A stretch of DNA of 64,000 nucleotides, taken from NCBI GenBank assembly GCA_015478585.1, contig JADMIM010000007.1, positions 1 to 64,000 on the forward strand, given 5' to 3'. This document shows, piece after piece, positions 26,092 to 35,599 of this stretch (position 1 is its first letter; every line of letters begins with the position of its first letter). Source of the DNA: Thermaceae bacterium (GTDB taxonomy: Bacteria; Deinococcota; Deinococci; Deinococcales; Thermaceae). The notes under the pieces are model-generated. The model worked only from the letters and a program-made list of their open reading frames with translations. It was not told the origin of the DNA and did no database searches. Both the position numbers and the translations under genes were made by a program.

Positions 26092-28263
26092 CTATGGCGT
26101 GCTGAGGCTGATAAGCCTTCGCCGCTCGAGGTAGCGCTCGAGCAGCAGCAAACCCAGGGCCAGTGCCAACAAATAGGGCCGCAGGTTGAGGGGCTTGTAG
26201 CCGGTCAGGCTCGAGAGGTCAGCCGGGGTGTTGAGCAGCCGTCCGCCGCTGGCTTCGGCCAGGCGCTCAAGAGCTTGTTTGCCATTTTCCAGCCGCCATT
26301 CCGGCTGGGCGGGTAGCACGAGCTTGAGCCGGGGTTGCTCGCCTTCGAGCACTACCGCCTCGCCACTGGCCGTTACCGGCAGATAAGCCTCGTAGCGCAG
26401 CGGCCCCGAGGGGGCAAAAGGCTGCTCGAGACCACCAAACCGCAGGATGGGCTGCTCGAACTGCCCCTCCAGGCTAACCTTGACCCCATCGGTCTGACGC
26501 ACGGCTTCGACCTGGGGGCGGGCGGGGGTTTGCGCCAGCCAGCGGGTCAACTCCCCCACCAGGGCCGCAGCACCGGGCCAGCCCCGCCAGGAGCGGGAAA
26601 GGTCGGTGGCCAGAGCTGCTACCCGGCCCCGCCCGCTCTCCCCTACCGCCAGCACCGTGCCTGCCCCCGAGGTAATCAGGCTTTGTGCCCAGGGTTGGCT
26701 TTTGGCGGGCAGAATCACCGAGAGTGGCGGTGGGTTGAGACCTCGAGTGACCGGGTGAGGTCGTAGCACGACCCCGAACCGACCCACCAATTCCTTGCGT
26801 TTGAAAACCCGCTGAGCCTGCTCGAGGAAGAAGCGGGGCAGGTCTTGCGGGCTGGGCACATCCCAAAAGCTACCGCCTCCGGCCTTGGCCAGGTTTTTGA
26901 GAAAACCCTGGTCGGCATCGGAGCCCAGGGCCACGGTACTGGTCTTGATGGCAGGCACAGCACTCTGGGCCGCTTGCAAAATGCCAGCGGTGTTGTCTTC
27001 CACCAGACCATCGGTCAGCACCAGAAGCTGCTTGGATTTGGTGGGGGTGTTGGCTACGGCCCGTACAGCTTCGCGGTAGGCTCCACCCATCACCGTTCCA
27101 CCCCCGGCTTCGGCTGTCAGGAGCAGGCTCTGGGCTTCCTTACGGCCCTGTTCGGTCATGGGACGGGGCTTGAACAGCCAGTGTGGCCCAAAGGAAAAGG
27201 TCACCACCCCGATATAGTCCTGAGGCCGCGCCGTCTGTATGAGCTCGAGGGCTCCGCCCACGGCCAGCCCTAGCTTGTTGGCATCGGCCATACTGCCCGA
27301 AACATCCAGCACCAGCACCAGGCCCACCCCTCCGGGCTCTTCTACTGGGGTCAGCGGAATCGTGTCGGCCAGACTGGTACGTTCCCAGCCGCCAAAAAAA
27401 AGTCCCTTGGGGGTTGCTGTCCAAAGCAGGCTACCACCGCCGTCGAGAAAGCTCTGTAGCGCGTCGAGTTCGCTCCCCGAAAGGTCGCTGGCCCCCACCC
27501 CCAGCACCACCACCTCGGCCCGGATGGGCAGGCTGAGGTGTTGCCGCAGTTCCACACTGAAGCCTTGAGCCTTGAGGTAGGCCGCCAGCGTAGCATCGCC
27601 TAGCACCCAAACCCTGGTGCTGTCCGCAGGGGTCAGCTCGAGTTGAACCTCTTTGGTTCCCAGCGGGCTTTGGATGCGGGCGGTGACTGTCGAGGAGGCT
27701 TCCAACGCAAAGCGGTAGCCCACGCTCGAGCGACCTGGCTGCACCTGGAGGTCTCGGGTAAGGGTTCCACCTGGCCCACTCAGCACTAGTTTGGCTTGGG
27801 TCTGGGCGGTGGATTCCAGAATGGCCCGCACCTCCACGGTTTCTCCTTTGGTGGGCAGGGCCGGGGCAACCAGGCTAAGCGAAAGGTTGGGGCTGGGCGG
27901 CTGATATAGACCATAGATGGGCACCGATGGCAGCTGCACTTGTCCCTGGAAAAGTCCGTCCGAAACCAGCACGATGCGGTCAGGGTGCAGGGTCTGGGCC
28001 TGCTTTAGGGCCTGGGCCAAGTTGGTTCCGTTTCCCAGGTCGAGCCGCCGTGCCGCCGGGGAGGCAACTTGCGCGGTGCTGCTAGCAAAGGCCAGATATT
28101 GCGCCCTAGGAAACTCTAGCTGAGCCCCCGCTTTCCACACAGCCTCCCGATCCGAAGGGCTCTGGTCGAGCAGCACTACCGTACGCACCGGCTGCAAGGG
28201 CAGGTTTGGCCCCCAAGCCGCCAAAAGCAAACCCACAACCACCGCCGCACGCAGCCCAAGCAC
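26092..28263 (-). CDS. Membrane protein with VWA domain
   Basis: About 723 aa from a GTG at 28263, preceded by a -10-like GATAAT and no ribosome site (leaderless candidate). The open frame runs further upstream into the tmRNA gene, so longer starts were rejected. One N-terminal helix (LRAAVVVGLLLAAW), an extracellular beta-rich part, a GATase-like domain (VWVLGDATLAAYLKAQGF...), then a VWA domain with MIDAS DVSGSMADANK near residue 320, and a C-terminal helix LLALALGLLLLERYLERRR. Related proteins belong to the BatA/aerotolerance-like and glutamine-amidotransferase-like VWA families; substrate unknown. Confidence 0.8.
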   Translation of the reverse strand: MLGLRAAVVVGLLLAAWGPNLPLQPVRTVVLLDQSPSDREAVWKAGAQLEFPRAQYLAFASSTAQVASPAARRLDLGNGTNLAQALKQAQTLHPDRIVLVSDGLFQGQVQLPSVPIYGLYQPPSPNLSLSLVAPALPTKGETVEVRAILESTAQTQAKLVLSGPGGTLTRDLQVQPGRSSVGYRFALEASSTVTARIQSPLGTKEVQLELTPADSTRVWVLGDATLAAYLKAQGFSVELRQHLSLPIRAEVVVLGVGASDLSGSELDALQSFLDGGGSLLWTATPKGLFFGGWERTSLADTIPLTPVEEPGGVGLVLVLDVSGSMADANKLGLAVGGALELIQTARPQDYIGVVTFSFGPHWLFKPRPMTEQGRKEAQSLLLTAEAGGGTVMGGAYREAVRAVANTPTKSKQLLVLTDGLVEDNTAGILQAAQSAVPAIKTSTVALGSDADQGFLKNLAKAGGGSFWDVPSPQDLPRFFLEQAQRVFKRKELVGRFGVVLRPHPVTRGLNPPPLSVILPAKSQPWAQSLITSGAGTVLAVGESGRGRVAALATDLSRSWRGWPGAAALVGELTRWLAQTPARPQVEAVRQTDGVKVSLEGQFEQPILRFGGLEQPFAPSGPLRYEAYLPVTASGEAVVLEGEQPRLKLVLPAQPEWRLENGKQALERLAEASGGRLLNTPADLSSLTGYKPLNLRPYLLALALGLLLLERYLERRRLISLSTP

Positions 28264-28304
28264 GGCTTTATTATCCAGGAGAGGGCTCTGAGATAGGTGC
28301 GAGA

Positions 28305-28341
28305 CCCCCCAAAGCAAAGAACCGGGCAGAGCCCGGTTCTT
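28305..28341 (-). terminator. Terminator of ssrA
   Basis: An 11-bp perfect stem AAGAACCGGGC/GCCCGGTTCTT with AGA loop (28317-28341) is followed on the minus strand by TTTGCTTT, 6 bp after the CCA end of the tmRNA. Confidence 0.85.
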
Positions 28342-28346
28342 CAGTC

Positions 28347-28700
28347 TGGTGGAGGCGAGGGGTGTCGAACCCCTGTCCAAAAACCTGTCCAGCAAACATC
28401 TACGTGCATAGTCGGTGCTTGAATGTCGCGGATAGGTTCCCCACCGACAGGGGCTATCTACCAAAAGCTCCGTTAAATTTCGCTCTTGGCTACGGGGCCT
28501 TGCCAGAGGCTAGCCGACTTTAGGTCGTTCGCCAAGCACGCCATCGGCTGGGCTTCTTGGGAACGTCGCTGAACTAAGCAGCGAGAGCGTAAGAACGCTG
28601 AGTGTTGCCAGTTATGGCTTTTCCGGTGTTTTACGAGGCCACCGGAACCTCGGCACGCCGTATTGCCTTCGAGAGCTTCTGTCGAAGCCACAACGCCCCC
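28347..28700 (-). ncRNA. ssrA: tmRNA (ssrA)
   Basis: A 354-nt transfer-messenger RNA. The 5' end GGGGGCGTTGTGGCTTCGAC pairs with the 3' end CGCCTCC before ACCA, and the T-arm GGGGTTCGACACCCC-like sequence is present with CCA encoded. The tag reading frame at 28574-28618 reads AITGNTQRSYALAA then TAG, with the typical YALAA end. An open reading frame that crosses this gene is spurious. Confidence 0.97.
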
Positions 28701-28711
28701 GCAGGAAAATA

Positions 28712-28717
28712 AGTATA
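28712..28717 (-). promoter_or_regulatory. -10 element of ssrA
   Basis: TATACT on the minus strand, 11 bp before the mature tmRNA 5' end, giving a short precursor for RNase P. A clear -35 is not seen. Confidence 0.55.
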
Positions 28718-28768
28718 GCAGGTTTGGGGGGGAGTTGTACAGGTCTGGACTGAGAAATTCCGTTGGCC

Positions 28769-29869
28769 CTAGGGCCGCTTGGCCCTGACCCGCAGCCATA
28801 GCTCCCCTCGAGGCGCGAGCGTCAGCAGCGGCTTTGGGCTGGGGTCGCCGCGCAGGGCTTGTAGCGGCCCGAACAGCGACAGGGCGGCCTCGAGCACCAT
28901 CTGGGCGAAGTGCATCCCCAGACAAATTCGCTCTCCACCGCCAAACGGTAAGTATCCCCAAGCTGGGATACGTCCGGTGAAGCGTAAGGGATTGAACTCG
29001 AGGGGTCGCTCCCACTGACTCTTGTCGCGGTGGGTGAGATAGGAGCTGTAGAGTACCCAAACCCCTGCTGGAAAGGACTTTCCGGCAAACTCGAAGCCCC
29101 GTCCGGCCCGGCGGCTCCCCACGAAGCCGGGCGGGTAGAGACGCAAAGTTTCCTTTATCAACAACAAATCGCCTTCCGGGGTGTGCCACTGAGGGTAGTT
29201 CGCCGCGTGCCACAGCGCCCAGGCCAGGGTGTGGGCGGTAGTATCGTAGCCCGCCGCCAGGCCAACCAACACTTCCTCCGGCGGCAGGTGGGCCGCCATG
29301 CCGTGCCCCTCGGCTCGCATCTGGGCGGTTCGGTGGCGGGCACTGGCAAAGCGCAGCGGGCGGGGCAACAACGGCGCGGGGAAAGCCCGGTTGAGCGGGG
29401 CCAGAAAAGCCGCCAGTTCCGGCAAGGGAAAGCGGGCATCGAAGTAGGCCACATTGAGGGCTGTAAGGGCCACCTGGGAAGCCCAGGCTCTAGCTTCAAA
29501 TTCCCCTCTGGGCAGCAGAGCCTGCAAAGCCTCCTGAAGCCGTTCGCGCAGACCACGCACGGCCTTGGCATGAAAACTGGGGTCGAGGGCCTGCCGTCTA
29601 GAGCGATGCTCGGGTACATCTGCGGTGATGATGCCGCCGCTCAGGTAGGGCGTGAGCGAGGAGAAACTGCCACCAGAGCGGAAGGTCTCGAGGTCAGAAA
29701 GCAGCATCCGGTTCCACTGGGGGCTATAGCCCACCACCGCCCGCCGTCCCAGCCGCAGGCCAAAGCTCGAGCCGAGCTTTGCGCCCTCCTCGAGCAGTTT
29801 TAGCGGCTCCCCAGCCCAGCGCGGCAGATGACCGAAGCGGGTGGGATATCCGGCGGGTTCTAGCAACAT
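28769..29869 (-). CDS. Cytochrome P450, probable carotenoid hydroxylase
   Basis: 366 aa. The I-helix oxygen motif is AAGYDTTAH, the ExxR motif KETLRLYP, and the haem loop PFGGGERICLGMHFAQM with the Cys ligand. The ATG at 29869 overlaps the crtD-like stop (TGATG), so the start is set by coupling; 14 upstream residues are possible but less likely. As last gene of the cruF-acyltransferase-glycosyltransferase-crtD chain it probably oxidises the beta ring of a carotenoid. Deinococcus CYP287A1 (2-beta-hydroxylase) and Thermus CYP175A1 (3-hydroxylase) are the two known functional models; sequence alone does not decide. Confidence 0.88.
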   Translation of the reverse strand: MLLEPAGYPTRFGHLPRWAGEPLKLLEEGAKLGSSFGLRLGRRAVVGYSPQWNRMLLSDLETFRSGGSFSSLTPYLSGGIITADVPEHRSRRQALDPSFHAKAVRGLRERLQEALQALLPRGEFEARAWASQVALTALNVAYFDARFPLPELAAFLAPLNRAFPAPLLPRPLRFASARHRTAQMRAEGHGMAAHLPPEEVLVGLAAGYDTTAHTLAWALWHAANYPQWHTPEGDLLLIKETLRLYPPGFVGSRRAGRGFEFAGKSFPAGVWVLYSSYLTHRDKSQWERPLEFNPLRFTGRIPAWGYLPFGGGERICLGMHFAQMVLEAALSLFGPLQALRGDPSPKPLLTLAPRGELWLRVRAKRP

Positions 29870-31239
29870 CACCGTCCCAAACGCTCCAAAAGCCAACCTG
29901 CACCGTTCCAACCCGAGAGCAGCGAGAGCGGAACCCCGCCTCCAGGATGTACCGTTCCCCCCACCTGGACGAGATTTTGTAGATTGCCAACTGTCCAGTT
30001 TGGGCGCAGTGCCCCCAGCAAACCGTGGGGGGCACGCCCATATAGCGCCCCTTGATAAGCCGTCGCTGAATAATCAATTGGGCTCATGGCTTTCCACTCG
30101 GCGATGGGCAAAGGATGGAGTGATTTCAGCTTGCCCAGCAGCATTTGCGCGTAGTTTTGGCTTTCGGCCTCGAGTTTTCGGCGCTCGAGCTTCTGCAAAC
30201 TAGGGGTGTTGACCAGCAGGAAAGCATTTTCACAGTCGGTGTGGAGATATAACGTAGGGTCAGTGGATAAGCTGCCTGACTTGATTTCCTGCCATTCTTT
30301 ACGGTAATCCCGAGAGAAATAGATGCGGTGCTCGAGCGCTACCGGCTCAGAAAGCCGCATCAGCAGGGCAAAACCTGCCACTCCGAGTTCGTAGTCTGGA
30401 ACGGGCTTTCCTAACCACCCCAAAGTGAAATGTCGGTCTGTGGCGGAAACTACGAGGTCAGTATCAAAGTGTCCTTGCGGGGTGAGCACGCCGTCCACGT
30501 AAGGCATTCCGGGGAAAAGCCCTTCTGTCTCGGTCTCGAGTCCCGTTACCTCCGTGCCAAAGCTGAATTCCACCCCCTGAGCCTTAGCCAGTTGGTACAG
30601 TGCATCGGCCAGTGCCCGCATCCCGCCCTCGAGGTGATACACCCCCAGTCCCAACTCCACCCAAGCGATGTTGTGCAGCACGGCAGGAGCTTGGTAGGGG
30701 TTGGCCCCCAGATAGGTAGCAAAACGCAAGAAAAAGGGGGTCAGGTAGGGGCCAGACTCGACTAGCTGGGGCAAACTCAGCAGCGGATGGGCCTGAAGGC
30801 CGTCGCTGAGACCGTAGCGGGCCAGTTTGGAAAGGGTCGGCGGCTCGGCGAAGAGGAAAGTGTTTTTTGCGCCCTCGTAAAGCTTTCTGGCCTCCCCCAA
30901 CAAACGCCGGTAATCCTGGGTTTCCTGTGGCGAAAGCTGCGCTGCCGTCGCCTCGAGATCCAGCTCAGGGGCAAACTCCCGCCCGTCCGGCCAATGGTAG
31001 CGGGTCAGGGGCGAGACCGGCTTCATGGCGGGCGGCTCAGCCCCGAACTCGGCGAAGATGCTTCGGACGACCTCGGGCAGGGTCAGGACGGTTGGCCCGG
31101 TAGGAACCCCATCCCAACCGATGGCTTTGCCGCCCGGCCCCTCTTGTTTGTCCAGGAGGAGGGTCTCGAGGCCCCAGCGCCTCAGCCGCAGGGCCGCCGT
31201 CAACCCGGCAAACCCCGCGCCAATGACGATAGCTCTCAC
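29869..31239 (-). CDS. crtD: CrtI/CrtD-family carotenoid desaturase
   Basis: 456 aa from a GTG at 31239 that overlaps the glycosyltransferase stop. The FAD-binding dinucleotide motif [22 protein letters not shown] is at the extreme N-terminus, and [24 protein letters not shown] is the C-terminal FAD motif of carotenoid desaturases. The neighbouring CruF hydratase suggests the C-3',4' desaturase of 1'-hydroxycarotenoids (CrtD), as in Deinococcus. A phytoene desaturase CrtI role is the main alternative, because no other crtI is visible in the window. Confidence 0.8.
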   Translation of the reverse strand: MRAIVIGAGFAGLTAALRLRRWGLETLLLDKQEGPGGKAIGWDGVPTGPTVLTLPEVVRSIFAEFGAEPPAMKPVSPLTRYHWPDGREFAPELDLEATAAQLSPQETQDYRRLLGEARKLYEGAKNTFLFAEPPTLSKLARYGLSDGLQAHPLLSLPQLVESGPYLTPFFLRFATYLGANPYQAPAVLHNIAWVELGLGVYHLEGGMRALADALYQLAKAQGVEFSFGTEVTGLETETEGLFPGMPYVDGVLTPQGHFDTDLVVSATDRHFTLGWLGKPVPDYELGVAGFALLMRLSEPVALEHRIYFSRDYRKEWQEIKSGSLSTDPTLYLHTDCENAFLLVNTPSLQKLERRKLEAESQNYAQMLLGKLKSLHPLPIAEWKAMSPIDYSATAYQGALYGRAPHGLLGALRPNWTVGNLQNLVQVGGTVHPGGGVPLSLLSGWNGAGWLLERLGR

Positions 31240-32327
31240 CGGCTGTACACCCGGCCCTTCCAGACATAGTTTCGCGCCCACGAACGCAGGTAAATCGGGG
31301 TGGAGAGAATCGGGGCTAGCGGCATCAGCAGCAATTCCCAAAACTCGCGTCCAGTTTTGAGGTTGAGCAGCAGCCTTTCCAGAAGCCCCATCCCACCGAC
31401 GATGAGCCACAGCGGATTTAGCAGCGCCAGAGGCCAACAAAGCGTGTAGGCGATGAGGTGCATGAGGTAGGAAAGCACCAGTACAAAGCGGTTTCGCCCG
31501 TGAAACTCAATCAGGTTTTTGCCCAAACCCTCGACTATTTCGCCATAGTTGCGGTACATCCGCACCCCAATTAGGTTGCTGCCCAGGGCCAGCGCCAGGC
31601 CTTTCCCAGCGGCCTTGACCTGCTGGGCCAGGCGCACGTCCTCGAGCACCTCTCCCCGCACCGCCGCATGCCCCCCAACGGCCAGATAGGCCTCGCGAGT
31701 AAACGCCATCACCTGCCCATTGGCCGCAGCCGCCGAAGGGAAGGGTGTCCACAGCAGTGGGTAGGGCAGATAGCCCATCAGCACGTCGTCAATCAGGGGC
31801 AGCAGCCCCCGCTCGAGCAGCGTAGGGGTAATCTGGCGCGGATACACCGAAAGCAGACCGGCTTTCTCCTGGCGTAGCCGCTGGAGTACCGCCTTCAGCG
31901 CAGCTTTTTCCCAGTACACATCGGCATCGGTGAAAATCAGCACCTCGCCGCTAGCAGCCTGCGCGAGTTGCTGGCAAGCCCAAGTTTTGCCCATCCAGCC
32001 CTCGGGTTTGGGCTGTCCAGCCATGCGCCGCACCCGAGCATCCTGGGCGCTGGCGCGGTCTACCTCGAGGGCCGTGTCATCCTGCGATTCATCGTCCAGA
32101 ATTAGGATTTCACCGGCTTCCTGTCGCAAAAAACCGGGCAGGGTTTCTTTGAGATTATGCGCTTCGTTGCGTGCTGGAATCAGCAGCGAGACCTTCTGTT
32201 TTCCAGCATTTTGCGTCTGGCGTTTTGCGTCTGGCAACCTCAGCACAGGAAATATCAGCAGGTTAATCAGTAAGTTGACCAGCTTGATTCCCAGCCAGAC
32301 CATAGTGAAGTACAGGACGAAGTTCAT
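31236..32327 (-). CDS. GT2 glycosyltransferase, probable carotenoid glycosylation
   Basis: 363 aa. An N-terminal membrane helix is followed by the GT-A domain: [29 protein letters not shown] and the DxD motif [10 protein letters not shown], then [16 protein letters not shown] and EDVRLAQQ. Three C-terminal helices complete a GT2 membrane enzyme. Coupling to cruF and an acyltransferase points to CruG-like glycosylation of the 1'-hydroxyl. Residues ~34-43 ([10 protein letters not shown]) are encoded by low-complexity repeat DNA found elsewhere between genes. Confidence 0.82.
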   Translation of the reverse strand: MNFVLYFTMVWLGIKLVNLLINLLIFPVLRLPDAKRQTQNAGKQKVSLLIPARNEAHNLKETLPGFLRQEAGEILILDDESQDDTALEVDRASAQDARVRRMAGQPKPEGWMGKTWACQQLAQAASGEVLIFTDADVYWEKAALKAVLQRLRQEKAGLLSVYPRQITPTLLERGLLPLIDDVLMGYLPYPLLWTPFPSAAAANGQVMAFTREAYLAVGGHAAVRGEVLEDVRLAQQVKAAGKGLALALGSNLIGVRMYRNYGEIVEGLGKNLIEFHGRNRFVLVLSYLMHLIAYTLCWPLALLNPLWLIVGGMGLLERLLLNLKTGREFWELLLMPLAPILSTPIYLRSWARNYVWKGRVYSR

Positions 32328-33001
32328 ATCCGCCGTACCCCCATGAGTTTAAGGAGGGCCGAACTCCACCAAGCCATACGCTCGTGGGTGCTTTTGCGCC
32401 CCGAAATCTGGAGGCCAAACCCCGGCATCCACTCCTCAGCTGGAACGGTGTGTAAAATATCGTCCAAGCCCGCAATCATGCCACTTAATACCTGCTTTAA
32501 TTGCTCCCCGTCCGGCTCCATTGGCATTCCAATATCCACGTAGGCTTCGGGGAATTCCTGAGCCCGCAGCAGGACTGAAGTCGCCACCGGGACAATCGGC
32601 AGACCCGCTTTTTTCGCCAGCCAGACTGCGCCTTCATTCAAGGTTCGCAGGCTCCCCGACGGGCTTAGTTCGCCTTCGGGGAAGACCAGCACCACCTCTC
32701 CCCTCTTCAAAGCTGAAAGGGCTTGGCGGGGTCTGCTAGCGGCCACCCCGCCCACGAACCGGAAAAAGCCGAACTCGCCTAAGCGTCTGTCGCTCATGAT
32801 GACGCTAAACTCCCGCCTTAAGTGCAATAACAGCACCGGCAGCACGTAAGCATCCCACCAGGAATGATGGTTTGCCGCCAGCACGAAAGCTCCTCCCGGC
32901 AACGCTCCCCGCACCCAAACCCCACGCAACCCGGTCTGCACGGTGCGGCGGAACAGCAGGCCAAAGGCCAGAAAAAGCAACTGTTGCCAGGGTCGTTTCA
33001 T
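32324..33001 (-). CDS. PlsC-type acyltransferase, probable carotenoid glycoside acylation
   Basis: A 225-aa 1-acylglycerol-3-phosphate acyltransferase family protein with the HX4D catalytic motif [14 protein letters not shown] and the second motif [11 protein letters not shown]. The start overlaps the cruF stop and the stop overlaps the glycosyltransferase start (4 bp each). In this chain it most likely acylates the carotenoid sugar, as CruD-like enzymes do. A role in phospholipid synthesis cannot be excluded. Confidence 0.82.
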   Translation of the reverse strand: MKRPWQQLLFLAFGLLFRRTVQTGLRGVWVRGALPGGAFVLAANHHSWWDAYVLPVLLLHLRREFSVIMSDRRLGEFGFFRFVGGVAASRPRQALSALKRGEVVLVFPEGELSPSGSLRTLNEGAVWLAKKAGLPIVPVATSVLLRAQEFPEAYVDIGMPMEPDGEQLKQVLSGMIAGLDDILHTVPAEEWMPGFGLQISGRKSTHERMAWWSSALLKLMGVRRI

Positions 33002-34179
33002 GATACGGGTTCAATTTTTCGCCCGATGCGCAGGTTCCAGCGCCAAGCCAGGGCATTCATGGTCAGGCCACAAATAATCGCGGCGGGCCACAGACCCAGC
33101 AAAACTAGCCCGGCAGGGACGAACAGCGCCTCGAGGCGATAGGCCCAGGCAAAACCAGTGTTCCCTAGCAACCCCGGTGCAAGCCACCCCAAAAGCCGCG
33201 AGAGAACCACGCCTACCACGAACCAGGCCAGGAAGTTTTGCGGCGGAGCCCCGTACCATAGCGGGTTGGAGTCATGCCAGAGCCAATAACCCTTGGCGGG
33301 CATGAGGGCCTCGAGGCCCAAGTCCCAGGCCACCATCAACAGCCCCACCCGCCAGGCCCGCCCACCCGCCAGCACGTGGGCCGAGAGCGCCAGGGCAAAC
33401 CAGCCCAGTGGCACGATCAGCGGCACGCCCCATAGCGTCGGGGACGGCGCACTGGCGTAGCTGTAAAACCCGAAGGGAAGGCCGGTTCGGCTGCCTACGA
33501 GTTCAACTATCAACCCCACCCCAAAGGCCAAACCCGCCAGCAGCAGCACTTTGGAGCCGATGGCTTTCCAGCCCCACCACAGCCCAGCCAGAGTAATCAG
33601 GCCTATCTGCACGGTGCTGATCAAGGCAAACCCCTCCGGCCAGAGTGGCACCGGAATCCGCACCAGCGCAGCCAGAACCAGCAGCACCAGCCAGGGCTCG
33701 AGCCGCCCCAGCAAGCCCCTCAGACGGCTTCTGGCCTCGGTATCTCCCACTAGCCAGGCTCCCTGCACCGAGATCACCGCGGCCAGCACCACCAAAGGCC
33801 AGGCCAACGGCCTGAATCCCACCAACGAACCCACCCCAAAACCAACCCCGGCTGAGAGAAGCGCTGCCAGAGCCAGGAGATTTCGCGCCGACCATAGCAA
33901 ATCTCCGCCCAGAACCGCCTGTGCCGCCAGTATCGGCCCGGCCACCGCCAGGGTTGCCCCCAGCGGCCTAGTCCCACCCGAAACCAATAAAGCCGCACCC
34001 AACATGGCCAGCCCCATCCCAGCCAGACCGCCCACGATACGTAAGCGGGGGCTTCCGGGCGAAGCTTGGTCGAATCTTGGTCGCAACCACATCAACACCC
34101 CTGCCCCGAGCAGGATAGTTAGTAGGGCCAGCAAGAGGTAGTTCACCGCGTCCAGATTACCCCCAACCAGGTCAGGCAT
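32998..34179 (-). CDS. cruF: CruF-like carotenoid 1,2-hydratase
   Basis: 393-aa polytopic membrane protein. The C-terminal half carries the DUF422/CruF signature: [38 protein letters not shown] and [16 protein letters not shown]. CruF adds water across the 1',2' double bond of the psi end of gamma-carotene. The N-terminal half adds about seven hydrophobic segments without a clear family. The ATG at 34179 was chosen; a TTG 24 codons upstream is possible. First gene of a tightly coupled five-gene unit. Confidence 0.85.
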   Translation of the reverse strand: MPDLVGGNLDAVNYLLLALLTILLGAGVLMWLRPRFDQASPGSPRLRIVGGLAGMGLAMLGAALLVSGGTRPLGATLAVAGPILAAQAVLGGDLLWSARNLLALAALLSAGVGFGVGSLVGFRPLAWPLVVLAAVISVQGAWLVGDTEARSRLRGLLGRLEPWLVLLVLAALVRIPVPLWPEGFALISTVQIGLITLAGLWWGWKAIGSKVLLLAGLAFGVGLIVELVGSRTGLPFGFYSYASAPSPTLWGVPLIVPLGWFALALSAHVLAGGRAWRVGLLMVAWDLGLEALMPAKGYWLWHDSNPLWYGAPPQNFLAWFVVGVVLSRLLGWLAPGLLGNTGFAWAYRLEALFVPAGLVLLGLWPAAIICGLTMNALAWRWNLRIGRKIEPVS

Positions 34180-34258
34180 TTGCGGCCTATCGCGGTTTTC
34201 TGCCTTTTGCCGCCAGGTTGCCCATAGCTCCAGCCCACCACCGATAACCAAACTCTAG

Positions 34259-34315
34259 CTTGCGTCCCAGACGATGTTTCTTGATATGGCAATTATACTG
34301 TCCTGATGTAGCTTT
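34259..34315. repeat. Dispersed 55-bp repeat, copy 1
   Basis: Starts TTGCGTCCCAGACGATGTTT and continues CTTGAT-TGGCAATTATACTG, then TCCTGATGTAGC. It is one of four copies in the window (also 46061, 48379 inverted, 55128), each followed by low-complexity TTTAGC/TTTTG runs. Confidence 0.9.
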
Positions 34316-34342
34316 AAGGCTCTTTGTATTTTGTCTTTACCT

Positions 34343-35554
34343 TTAGCTCTCTACTCTCTGCCCTCCGATTAAAGGGCCAAAGAGGCGATGGCGAAGCACC
34401 TCGAGCGCTCCACGGGCAAAGGCCGGAAGGTTGACGCTGCGCATGATGAACCAGTCCTCGGCCAGAGCGGTTTGCTCGTCGAGAAACTTGAGCACCCGCT
34501 GGGGCGGGTTGTGGCGAAACAAATCGCTGAAAACCTCTTTGCCGGGATTACGGTGGTAGGTCAGCACGTCGAGCAGCACGCTGTCGAACCAGGCATAGCG
34601 GTTGAAGCTGGGAAGTGAAAAAGGCTGACCGGTTGCCCGCAAACTCTGGGCAATTCTGCGCGACTGCTGCTGGATACGCTCAAAGGTGTAGCCGGTGGAG
34701 GCTTTGGTGCGTCCGCCCGCGGTGCCGATATTCAGGACGTGGGGGCTTTGCTGTAGGACAAAAGGGGTGTCGGTCATAGGGATGATGCCGAACTCTTGCT
34801 CGAGGATTTTGTAGGGTTCGGGGTTCCGGTTTCCGGGTTCCGGGGAAAGACTTAAATACTGAGAAATGTATTGCCTCAGACCCGCATCGTACTCTTCGGG
34901 CTTCAGGAGCTCGGGGGAAAACACGGTGTATTCCACCAGGGCTCGCCGCGTATCGAAGGGCAGCACATAGGTAAAGCGGGTTTGGCCCTGCTGTTCGACA
35001 CGAAAATCCATGAAGGTGGCCCTCGTGGGGTCGAAAACGGGCTTGGCGGCTTCAATCACCCAGCCCTTGAAGTGTTGCAGCAAATGGTGAAAACCGGGCC
35101 TAGGCGGCGTGGGTTTATAAAGGCTGCTAAAAACCCAGTGGGCTCGATAGGTTTCACCATCCAGAACAACCCTGGCCCCCTCTCCGCTGTCCTGGATTTG
35201 CTGGATGTTGCCATAGTTGAGGGTAATGTTGGGCTGCTGCTCGAGCCAATCCTGCATGAAGCGATAAAAGTCTATGCCCCGCAGCATTTTGTAGGTGTAT
35301 GGCCGAATATCCAGGCACTCGGAAAATCCTTTGCCGTGAAACCAAACCTTGTCCCAGCGCCGGAAAACCACCGACTCGAAAGGGCTCTCCCCCACTTCCC
35401 AAAAACACCAGGTACGGTCATTTTGGGTTTTTGGAGCGCGGTCTAGGAGCAGGATGCGCTTGTCACCTAACCCGGCGTTTACAAGATGGTAGGCCAGGCT
35501 GAGGCCCGAGGCTCCGGCCCCGGCGATGATGTAGTCGTAGTGAGCAGCAGTCAT
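34343..35554 (-). CDS. crtY: Lycopene beta-cyclase (CrtY/CrtL family)
   Basis: 403 aa. The flavin-binding N-terminus YDYIIAGAGASGLSLAYHLVNAGL is followed by the cyclase signature NDRTWCFWE and the conserved LPFDTRRALVEYTVF region; the GTAGGRTKASTGYTFERI motif is typical of CrtY. It forms one or both beta rings from lycopene. It lies 45 bp after crtO on the same strand. Partial saturation of one end by CruF implies it acts on one end only (gamma-carotene). Confidence 0.9.
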   Translation of the reverse strand: MTAAHYDYIIAGAGASGLSLAYHLVNAGLGDKRILLLDRAPKTQNDRTWCFWEVGESPFESVVFRRWDKVWFHGKGFSECLDIRPYTYKMLRGIDFYRFMQDWLEQQPNITLNYGNIQQIQDSGEGARVVLDGETYRAHWVFSSLYKPTPPRPGFHHLLQHFKGWVIEAAKPVFDPTRATFMDFRVEQQGQTRFTYVLPFDTRRALVEYTVFSPELLKPEEYDAGLRQYISQYLSLSPEPGNRNPEPYKILEQEFGIIPMTDTPFVLQQSPHVLNIGTAGGRTKASTGYTFERIQQQSRRIAQSLRATGQPFSLPSFNRYAWFDSVLLDVLTYHRNPGKEVFSDLFRHNPPQRVLKFLDEQTALAEDWFIMRSVNLPAFARGALEVLRHRLFGPLIGGQRVES

Positions 35555-35599
35555 AAGAAGCGAGGACTAGCAAATGTTGGCCTCGAGCCAAGCCCTAGA

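Noticed and set aside
28264-28464. N-terminal extension of the VWA protein
   Set aside because: The frame continues into the mature tmRNA and its terminator, so it cannot be the protein start.
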